From contig NC_134847.1 of the NCBI RefSeq assembly GCF_965363235.1, positions 50,220,805 through 50,284,804 of the forward strand: DNA of 64,000 nt. Reading direction: 5' to 3'. Below, piece after piece: positions 47,501 to 59,500 of this stretch. Made by a program: the position numbers and the translations under genes. Positions within the stretch are counted from its first letter, which is position 1; each line of letters starts with the position of its first letter. This stretch comes from Mytilus galloprovincialis. Its lineage: Eukaryota; Mollusca; Bivalvia; Mytilida; Mytilidae. The notes under the pieces were generated by a model. The model did not search any database. It saw nothing but the letters and a program-made list of their open reading frames with translations, and was not told the origin of the DNA.

Positions 47501-50500
47501 AAAGATCTGTGAAAGATATATCAAAGATTTTAATGAAATCCCTGTAAAAAACTTAAACAATTTTATTTTTTTATATACATATAACTTAAAAGTGATAAAG
47601 TTGAAAATATTGCACTTTTAGCTTTTGACCCTTTCTCTCAAATAAATGACATAATCTTTTCTCAATTCTTCTCATTTCCTTTTTAGACCAAGAGGAAGAA
47701 AAGTTTTTTGTACAGAAAAAATACTTCCAAGCTTTCTTATTAACTTGATATGAATATAGGCATCTAGATCTCTGAGTCAGTAATCAAACAATCACTAAAA
47801 CTTTAACAGACTTCTAGAAATCAATGTAAGGTCTACTATGATTTGCTGGTGACAATCTAGTATGTGCAGAGTAAGAATAATAACTATCTCTTTTCCACCG
47901 ATTTCAGAGTATAGTGGTGTTACTGGGATTATACCATGTACAAACCCAATTTCCTCCAAATATTCCCTCCTAAAACCATGTGGCTGTTAATTGATTTATT
48001 GTCCATCAATGATCATACTTAAATTTAACTATGCATAACTACATAATCAGATTAGCCAGATAAATATCATACGTATATTTAATCAATCTTGATTGAACCT
48101 GTGTGCATTTAATTTACCAATACCTGAATACTGTATTTAATCGAAATAAAAAATGGTCATTAATTTGTTACTTTGAAGTAATCATGGTAATCAAACAATC
48201 AGATTAATGTGTGATACATAGAACTACTATATACTCAGTACTAACTTTGCTGCGTGATGCCACCCTCCACACCAGTTTATAGCCACTTTACAGGTCTCCT
48301 GTAACAAACACTCTGCTGCCACAATAGTGGCACCTGATGACATAGTGGCATACTTATACAGACCCTGTTGTAATGGACAATCATAACCTGAAAACAGTAT
48401 TTTGTAAAGTAGGTAATTCATAAAACAAAAGTATCAACAGATATAGGGGGGGGGGGGGGGGGGGGGTCATTGTCAATTTGTTTTTGAGTTTGAATGAGAC
48501 AATTTTATCTTTTGCCTCACTTCTTGCTATTATACTTCTAAAATTTGGCCAGAGCAAGTACTCTGAGAGATAATATTAGGATGTGTTTTCATGCATATAA
48601 TATTTTGTAATTATTAATCATGTAACTCTGGAGAAATAAATAGTATTTGAAAATAAAATTCTAGAATACAAAAACACATCTGAAAAACATCAGTTTTTCT
48701 TTTTCTGCGGACAAAATGGTGGATGAGCATGATGAGTGTAATAATTGTGAGAGATAACCTTATTCTTTGTTTTGTTTGTTAAGTTAATAACAACATCAAG
48801 TTAAAAATGTACTATCTTTATATGCAAATGTTCATACTTAATCCATAATGTGTTGCTTCATCTTCAAACTTTTCAGAATCATCATGGTTACTGATTTTCT
48901 TGATGAACTCTATATAGTCAAGGTCATGGAAGGTAAGAACTTCTCTTTCAGTTGCCTCCCTTGGTTCTACCACTCTAAACAAATTGAACAAAAATGATAT
49001 TTTGTAATAAGAAAACATATAAACATGATAAAGTTTTCCTAGTTCTGTACAATATGTTTTTTAAACTGATTTACTGTCAGAAAACATGGAAATTAGGTAC
49101 ATGTATGAAAGACCTACAATTGCTTTAATTCTCATCGATATACTTGCCAAGATGCCAAGATGAAATGTATATATGTCAATAGCTTATAGATAATATCAAT
49201 ACACTCAAATTATAAAATTTATAAAATCGTGAGAAACAAACACTGAACGGTGACCTGAAGTTGTTAATTTCTGTGTCATTTTGGTGTCTTGTGGAGAGTT
49301 GTCTCATTGGCAATCATACCACATCTTCTTTTTATATTCATTACAATTTTAGGGAAAACATTTACATCTTTATTTTTTTCTCCCAGTCATATATACATAT
49401 TTTTATACATGTAGTACAGTTTAAGTCAAATAAGTTATAACTATGGATGTCTCACACTCACTTTTACCCCTTGTACATGTAATTCAAATGTATATGCATA
49501 TCAATCTTTTTTTTTATATATTTACCTCATGTAACGAGTCAATCCATAAGCCTCAATAAGACTGTGTACCATACTGGCCTGTAATAACATGATTAACTAG
49601 AGGCTCTAAAGAGCCTGTGTCGCTCACCTTGGTCTATGTGCATATTAAACAAAGGACACAAATGGATTCATGACAAAATTGTATTTTGGTGATGGTGATG
49701 TGTTTGAAGTTCTTACTTTACTGAACGATTTTGCTTCTTACAATTATATCTATAATGAACTTTGCCCATTAGTAACAGAGAACTATATTTGGTAAAAATT
49801 TACATATATTTACCAAATTAATGAAAATTGTTAAAAATTGACTATAAAGGGCAATAACTCCTTAAGGGGTCAATTGACCATTTTGGTCATGTTGACTTAT
49901 TTGTAGATCTTACTTTGCTGAACATTATTGCTGTTTACAGTTTATCGCTATCTATAATAGTATTCAAGATAACCAAAAACGGCAAAATTTCTTTAAAAAT
50001 TACCAATTGGAGGGCAGCAACCCAACAACCAGTTGTCCAATTCATCTGAAAAATTCAGGGCAGATAGATATTGACTTGATTAACAATTTAACTTCTTGTC
50101 AGATTTGCTCTAGATGCTTTGAATTCATAGTTATAAGCCAAAAACTGCATTTTACCCCTATGTTCTATTTTTAGCCGTGGCGGCCATCTTGGTTGAATGG
50201 CCAGGTCATCGGACACATTTTTCAAACTAGATACCCCAAAGATGATTGTGGCCTAGTAGTTTCAGTGGAGATTTTGTAAAAGATTACTTAGATTTATGAA
50301 AAATGGTTAAAGATTGACTATAAAGGGCAATAACTCCTAAAGGGGTCAACTGACCATTTTGGTCATGTTGACTTATTTGTAGATCTTACTTTGCTGAACA
50401 TTATTGCTGTTTACAATTTATCTCTATCTATAATAATATTCAAAATAATAACCAAAAACAGCAAAATTTCCTCAAAATTACCAATTCAGGGGCAGCAACC

Positions 50501-53500
50501 CAACAACCAATTGACCGATTCATCTGAAAATTTCAGGGCAGATAGATCTTGACTTGATAAACATTTTTATCCCATGTCAGATTTCCTCAAAATGCTTTGG
50601 TTTTTGAGTTATAAGCCAAAAACTGCATTTTACCCCTATGTTCTATTTTTAGCGGTGGCGGCCATCTTGGTTGGTTGACCAGGTCACGCCACACATTTTT
50701 TAAACTAGATACCCCAAAGATGATTGTGGCCAAGTTTGGATTAATTTGGCCCAGTAGTTTCAGAGGAGAAGATTTTTGTAAAAGATTAATTTAATTTATG
50801 AAAAATGGTTAAAATTGACTATAAAGGGCAATAACTCCTAAACGGGTCAACTGACCATTTTGGTCATGTTGACTTATTTGTAGATCTTACTTTGCTGAAC
50901 ATTATTGCTGTTTACAGTTTATCTCTATCTATAATAATATTCAAGATAATAACCAAAAACAGCAAAATTTCCTCAAAATTACCAATTCAGGGGCAGCAAC
51001 CCAACAACCGATTGACTGATTCATCTGAAAATTTCAGGGCAGATAGATCTTGACCTGATAAACATTTTTATCCCGTCAGATTTCCTCAAAATGCTTTGGT
51101 TTTTGAGTTATAAGCCAAAAACTGCATTTTACCCCTTTGTTCTATTTTTAGCCGTGGCGGCCATCTTGGTTGGTTGACCAGGTCACGCCACACATTTTTT
51201 AAACTAGATACCCCAAAGATGATTGTGGCCAAGTTTGGATTAATTTGGCCCAGTAGTTTCAGAGGAGAAGATTTTTGTAAAAGATTAATTTAATTTATGA
51301 AAAATGGTTAAAATTGACTATAAAGGGCAATAACTCCTAAACGGGTCAACTGACCATTTTGGTCATGTTGACTTATTTGTAGATCTTACTTTGCTGAACA
51401 TTATTGCTGTTTACAGTTTATCTCTATCTATAATAATATTCAAAATAATAACCAAAAACAGCAAAATTTCCTCAAAATTACCAATTCAGGGGCAGCAACC
51501 CAACAACCGATTGACTGATTCATCTGAAAATTTCAGGGCAGATAGATCTTGACCTGATAAACATTTTTATCCCGTCAGATTTCCTCAAAATGCTTTGGTT
51601 TTTGAGTTATAAGCCAAAAACTGCATTTTACCCCTATGTTCTATTTTTAGCCGTGGCGGCCATCTTGGTTGGTTGACCAGGTCACGCCACACATTTTTTA
51701 AACTAGATACCCCAAAGATGATTGTGGCCAAGTTTGGATTAATTTGGCCCAGTAGTTTCAGAGGAGAAGATTTTTGTAAAAGATTACTTTAATTAACGAA
51801 AAATGGTTAAAAATTGACTATAAAGGGCAATAACTCCTAAACGGGTCAACTGACCATTTTGGTCATGTTGACTTATTTGTAGATCTTACTTTGCTGAACA
51901 TTATTGCTGTTTACAGTTTATCTCTATCTATAATAATATTCAAGATAATAACCAAAAACAGCAAAATTTCCTCAAAATTACCAATTCAGGGGCAGCAACC
52001 CAACAACCGATTGACCGATTCATCTGAAAATTTCAGGGCAGATAGATCTTGACCTGATAAACATTTTTACCCCATGTCAGATTTGTTCTAAATGCTTTGG
52101 TTTTTGAGTTATAAGCCAAAAACTGCATTTTACCCCTATGTTCTATTTTTAGCCGTGGCGGCCATCTTGGTTGGTTGACCGAGTCACGCCACACATTTTT
52201 TAAACTAGATACCCCAATGATGATTGTGGCCAAGTTTGGTTTGATTTGGCCCAGTAGTTTCAGAGGAGAAGATTTTTGTAAAAGTTAACGACGACGGACG
52301 ACGACGACGACGGACGACGGACGACGGACGACGGACGACGACGGACGACGGACGCCAAGTGATGGGAAAAGCTCACTTGGCCCTTCGGGCCAGGTGAGCT
52401 AAAAATTAAAAAACAGTTCTTTACATGTATATATAGATTCAAGACAATTTTGTATTTCCGGAAGATTTGAAAATGTTGAAACAATTTAAACACCACATAT
52501 TTCACAATTTATTTTACATGTTAAAATTTATTATTATCATGATTATATTCAAATGAAAATAAATTTTCTAATGTAGAAAATGAGTGATATACAAATGTAC
52601 CTTATTAATATAAAATTGGTTGCAATGAATTAAATTGATTTCCCAGTGAACTAAAACCGCTAATTTCACAATAGGTGGTGACAAGACATTGATAATGTTG
52701 GATCAAAACAAATTCTGAATGCGTAGAAAAGAATATGGTTCCTTACATTTTCTATTTTAATTTCATAAAAAAGCAATGCCCTAAGCGAATTCATATAATT
52801 AACATGATTAAGGTGTTGCTTGGTCATGTTGGTCACTCCTTGAATATTTTTCTCTATTTGGATTCTTCAATTAGTTACATGTACATTTACATTGTATTCT
52901 ATAAACATTGATAAATTTATAATGATTGATAACTACCTTCAAACATTTCATATAATCAATATATACATGTACATGTACATTATATACATTGTACTTACTC
53001 TACAAGGTATTTTCTGCATTTGATCACAGATCTGAATCAGCTCTTTACTGTAAACATAAACAACTTTCTGACTTTTGTTTTTCTTATCTACAATATTAGG
53101 AAGCTTTTCCTTTCTTTGTTTTTCAGTTTGGTCTACAGAATTTTTTGATTGTGTTGAATGTTCTAATTTGTTGATTCCTAATTCAGAAACCGGTTTCAAA
53201 TTTGTGTCTATATGTTTAATCTGCTTTATAGATGAATCGTCACTAGTTTTGTCTCCAGCAGCCTGACAGCTGTCATCTTGACTTTGAAAGATTGACCTTT
53301 CTTTCTTTTGATCTTTTCTCAACTTTTGTAATGAAGGTGTATAGGTTGCTTCTTGATGAACATCATTATCAATATTATAAATGTCATCTTTCACTTCAGT
53401 TTTGTCAACTTTGTCTTTTCCACTAATATACTTGACCTCATTGGAACACAAGGAAGAGTCTTTTAAGAGTTCACATGGATCGGTCTTATCTTGAGCATGA

Positions 53501-56500
53501 GGAACATCTGATAAATCAATTTCCATATCTTCTTCAATAATTTCATCCACAGCTTTTTGAAGTTTTTCACTTGACAAAATTCTGTCATCAACATTTAGAT
53601 GGAGGGAATCAAAACTCTGTTGATTTTCTGAACATGAAGAAATAGTTTGAATAGTGTCTTTTAAATTATTTTGGTAAGTTTCATCCTGGTCATTAACATT
53701 GACATGATTGATACTAGCATGATCAAGAATTGTTTTTTCATTTGTCAATGAAGAAATAGTCTCTTGGGGAAATTTTTGACAAGTTTCATCTTTATCATCA
53801 ACATCGACAATGGCATGATCCAGAATTGTTTTTTCATTTGTCAACAATGTGTGTGGTTTAAATTCTAAATCTTCAGAAGATTTTTCCACATTCTCATTTT
53901 CACCAGAGGATGTTGATGAGTTTAGTTTTGTCTCACAAGCTTCTAAAATTGTATTTCTGTCAGCTTGGTCATTTTCTGTATTTGTATCATTTTTATCATT
54001 TTTAATATTACTTTCAGCATGTTCAGGTGCTTTATTAATAAAGTCTAAAACTGTAGGCACACAGTTTTCATCTGGTCCCAAGGTATCAAAAGATTTAGAA
54101 TTCAGACTTTCTTTGCTGTCCCTTTCAACTCCATCTATGATATCTGTGCTATCCCTTTCAAATTCATCTAAGACATCTGTCTCCATCATTTGTGAAAGCT
54201 ACAATGTACAATGTAGAAAATTGTAAACTAAATACAAATGTACTATGTTGAATGTTTATCTTGAATGGATAATTGTACATGTATATACATTGTAGTGCTA
54301 CAATTTCACAATAAATAGTGAAGACCTGCCAACTATCATGACTATCCAGATTTTGGCACTATCATCCCCATTCATGCTTCAATCTGAATCCAGATACATG
54401 TATCTAGATTGTAATACAAGTCCCCATCCCAATTTTCACAAAACATACATTATACCTGAAAAAATTATTGGTTATCTATTTTGAAGTTTTCTTCTGATCA
54501 ATTTCTAAATATCTCAGTGCAGGACAGACAGGACAGCTTTTGGCTGGCCTGGGAAAAAAATGTTGGGTGAGTGCAAAATTTACTTCACAGGCCAAAAATG
54601 CATATTGTTAGTCCAATTATTTTACTCAATTATTTTCCAGTTTTGAGCCATAAAAAATTACAATAAAGCAATATAAATACGGTATATGTTCTTAATTCTT
54701 CAAACAAACCATTTGACACATAACCCTAAAAAAACAATTCCCATAGTCTTCGTTTAATTTATTCTTTTTTTTATTTTGTTAAGTTAATTTGTTCAAATTT
54801 TAGTTATTTAAACAATATCAAGTATTTTTTTTTATAAAAGTTTTATTTATCATATATATTTTGAATAAATCCGTGCAAATGTAGTAACTTTTCAACAGGT
54901 AAAATTCACGCAATTGTAATGTGTTTTTTCGCGCAAATGTAGGACCAATCTGCGAAAACGTAACGTGCAGCTTCATTGTCACTAAATTCACAATCACTGT
55001 CCAGTCATCTAGGACTTTGTAGAGGAAGAAGTGACTTCTCATTCCATTAGAGAGAAGCAAGAAATGAAGTTCCATAATTATTTCGGTAACATAGTGATTT
55101 CATGCCTATCACTGAGGAAATATTGCTGTTGCGCTTGGAAGTAAGTTTCCACGAATTGATCTAAAAATAACAAAGAGAATTTCCGCGATATTCTATTCGG
55201 TCAGTCATTTCAACAGGTTGTTTGTCCAAAGTCTCAATGCAAAACCAAATCAAAAGACATTTTATAAACGTAATATTGTCTTATGTCACTGCCACAGGCA
55301 ATTGTTTCTGTCATTGGGGGTTTACATGTACTATCCACACTCGTAATAACTATGAAAAATATTTTGACGGCTTCTCAGTTGAATCCATGTATGGAGTTCT
55401 TTTTAGAATTCCCTTGCCCTTGTTTGGTTTAGTTGGCCATGGTCAGACGAGGTTTTACTGTCAATGACTGTCGCTATCCTATATAAAATGCCAATACTTT
55501 AGCGACCACTAAAACTTTGTTTGACCCACAAAACAAGCACATATCACAATGTGTTTGTATCCGACATATTGATATTCTAATGCACTTGCACGTTTTAACG
55601 GTGTGACCACAGGATTTCCGAAAATGGGTGTTCCAAAGTTGGGGTGGTTAAGGAGTAACTACGATTTTGAGAATGATAATGCACCCGCCCAATGATTTAT
55701 TCTTGGGTCAGTACCTGGTAACTATCCATCTTTTGACAGTTTCTAATCGCCCAATCAAGGTTTTGGTTGCATTTGGCAACCAGGTGAGTAGTCCGAGATT
55801 ACTCTGACGCCCAACGGCTGTTTTTGCCAGACAAGCTGGGGCCGTGGGACGTCAGAGCTCGTCCCATATCAAAAAGTGGATATTTGCCCACCCAAAGTAG
55901 ATGCGCTGCTTCGTCGCTTCTGGTGGCGACTGACGGCCTTAGAATTATATAAATCGGGCATCAATCTGTTCATTTTTCATTTATCTCTTCATTTATGTAA
56001 GTTTCACCTACCTGCCAACTTTTATTTTCCCATATTTTAACAGTTTTCACAGAGACCCATCGATTTCTGCATTTTGACTTTCACTTTCAAATGGACGTCA
56101 AGTTATGAGAGAGTTCGTGGCCTCGAGACTCAAATATGCAAATTTTGTAGGAGATCGATGTTTAACATTTAGTAGCCAACCACGATTTTTCACCTCCTTT
56201 ACAGGAGATCGGTATTAAGCATTTAGTTCCGACCACGAGAACAATCGGAAGCTCTCGGATATTTAGATAACTTGCATCGTAAATGAACGAGGTGTTACAT
56301 TGTGGTCATTTGCATAAATCATCACTGTTTTCTCGTGGTCACGTGATAATCTTTGAAAATGAAAGGTAAAATGCAGAAATCGATGGGTCTCTGTGAAAAC
56401 TGTTAAAACATGGAAAAATAAAAGTTTGCAGGTAGGTGAAACTTACATAAATGAAAAGATAAATGATTAATGAACAGATTGATCCCCGATTTATATAATT

Positions 56501-59500
56501 CCAAGGCCGTCAGTCGGCACCAGAAGCGACGAAGCAGCGCATCTACTTTGGGTGGGCAAATATCCACTTTTTGATATGGGACGAACTCTGACGTCCCACG
56601 GCCCCAGCTTGTCTGGCAAATCAGCCGTTGGGCGTCAGAGTAATCTCGGACTACCAGGCGAGTGGCTGTGTTGGAAACAGACTTGTTTCTGTCCAGTTCT
56701 GATTTAAAATCAACACCAAAAGAAGAGATACAAGGCTGTTTCAAGAGTAAAACAGTGCACACAAAACATCGCAAATATAATTTGTAACCCTTAAAAATCT
56801 GGTGGAGATTTTCGGAAGTTGTCAGGTCTGATGAGCTGATAGCAAAATGGACAGTCAGCGGACTTACTGAAATAAGTGATTTTTAAATCACTTATCATGC
56901 TTATTTGAGTAGCAAATTCGAAGTTTTGTCACAAATTGTGATTTTGTAGTTTTACCAAAATTTTAAACACATAGGTTAAAAAAATATCTTTTCATTAGTA
57001 AAATTGAAAAAAAAAAAAATTTGATGCTATCATTTATCTGCAAATTCTATTTTAGTTGAAAAAAATGCTATAATAATGGCTTTACATAATGAACTGATAC
57101 TTTCTTAACAGATTTTTCTGAGCAGTGCGAGTATTTTTCCTGTAAAGTTCAAGGTTTCATCTTTCAGATTATGTATTAAAATTCTACTGTTCGCGATAAA
57201 AATTTCACTGTTCGGGGGTGTTGAAATTAGTGGGGGTTATTAAAATAATGATACTTAAAGGAGTGTTTTTTGGGAAGAAAATTGAGGTATGATACTTAAA
57301 CAAGTGATTTGTATGTCATTATCCTAGATTCAGTACAAGGTCATCACTTGAAATGACCTGGTCATCCTAGACTACACAGTCAGTGACAGATGTTGGTTCT
57401 GTAAGTTTAGAAACATAATTAGTCCCTGGATCATTATATTTAGTATTCTATATTTAAAGCTACAGTTAAATTAAATCACTTCTTCTAGTGATTATTTTGT
57501 ACTACTTAAATAGGTGATTATTAGAGAAAGACAACTCTTACTTTCAACCTTTATGGAAATAATGTTACTTGAATCAGTGATTTAAAAAATCACTCATTTA
57601 AGTAAGTCCCCTGACTGATGGATAGTATGACCTGTTGACATTGGTGTATTAAAAGTGTATAAGGTCATCTTGCTTTTATTTGCTTTAGGGAACCCATTCC
57701 TTAGATGGCTATACTAACCTTATATCTTGTGGCTTGTGCATAAAATCCCCATGGAGACTTTGAGAAGCTGAGAGGTATGCAATTCCAAAAGTAAATAAAA
57801 AGAGTTGTTAAAGTCAGACTACTTTTGATAATTGTTACACTTTCATTTGGAATGCGTTATAGTGAAGGTTTACTCAATCATTGCCGAACAAAACAGTTCT
57901 TTTTAGTTATTTATCTGTCACATATGAAAATATTTACGTTTCAAACTCCCGCCGGAAATGTTGAAAGGGAAGTAATCGGATGCTGCGATGTCATAAGACC
58001 ACAAACAAAATAAATAAAATTTAAACCAAAAAGTCCTCAAAAGCTCAGAGTTGCGAAACTATTTTTTTTTAATATATTTATATATACTGTATAGTCGAGC
58101 AACAAAGATCTTTATAATCTATAATGACCGGATACATGACATCCACTTTATCTGGCTGTAAGCTTGATAGCTAGTACCTTTTAAAACTAGTACTTAAGTT
58201 AACTATTTCGTACCCATGGCAAAACTACCCGTTAATTACTATTACTGTTACTAACTGTTACTGGTATTTCCCTCCTCTCAAAGTGAAAAGGTTTGCACAT
58301 TTGTATATAAAGTTTAAGTATACAAGTATACTTATTCTTTGTCTTTAAATAGGATTTTTTATTATCCCAATTGAATAAATAAAAAAAAAAAAACATATTT
58401 ATTTTTTGAAATATAATACTTGATTAGCTCAATCTAATAAATGTTTAAATATTATTGTCTTAGATCTATAAAATTACTCTGTGTGTGTGTGGGGGGGGGG
58501 GGGGGGTTGATGGCTTAAAAGTATACTACACAAATCCAAGGGAAAAGATTTCATATTAAAATGGATTGATTGAGTACCTTTTTGAAATAAAATAAAAGTT
58601 CATTCTCAAATTGCAGCCATTCTTTTTTTTAAATTTTCCTTCGTTTTTTTTTTTTTTATTCATTGGAAGTTTTTTTTATATTTGTTCTTATATATGATTA
58701 ATTTGAATAATGGATCTAAATTGTATATTATTCTTTTAAAGTACCAATAATTTTAGTTTGTGTTTAAGAAAACATTAATGATTTATCTCTCACTGTTCCG
58801 TACAGCTCTCAAGCCGATTTATTTCTCAGAGACATTCCATGGATTACGGCGGGAGATGTGAAAAGAAGTAAAATAGTCTCATTCTTTTAAGGACAGCATT
58901 TAAAAAAAATCTAACTTGACGTACACGTGGTAAGTTTAATTATAATTTTCGTATGCTAACCGTTTCACAGATGATATTAGATATACTCGTAATGTCGTAA
59001 CTACATTCCACTTTCCCTTCTCACCCCAAATATGCCCTACCAAATTAGACTAGTTACCGGGTTTGTAATAACATGAGCAACACGATGGATGACACATGTG
59101 GAGCAGGATCTTCTTACCCTTTCAGACCACATGAGATCCGCCCCCGAGTTTTTGGCGGGATTCGTGTTGCTTAGTCTTAAGTTTTCTATGTTTTGTATTT
59201 GTCTTTTTGTCTTTTTATTTTTTAACCATGGCGTTGTCAGTTTATTTTCGACCCTCTGGTATTTTTTGCCCCTCCTTTGTAGGAATATTACAACCAGCTA
59301 AACACTAAACCACTCGGTACAAAATTTTACCGACACTTACATAGTTTTTTACTCTGACTAATAACACGAAAATATCCTCTTCAAGTTCGTACGTTATCTG
59401 GCCCATTTAAAACATTTTTTATCCGAGCGTCACTGATGAGTGTTTTGTAAATAAACTGATACATGTCTGGCGAACACAATTTTAATCCTGGCATCTATGG

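Noticed and set aside
53849-54226. 125-codon + frame
   Set aside because: Shadow of the HDAC8 large exon on the opposite strand.
56403-56774. 123-codon frame on the minus strand
   Set aside because: It covers the right arm of a foldback element. The left arm does not preserve it as a coding region, and no domain was seen.
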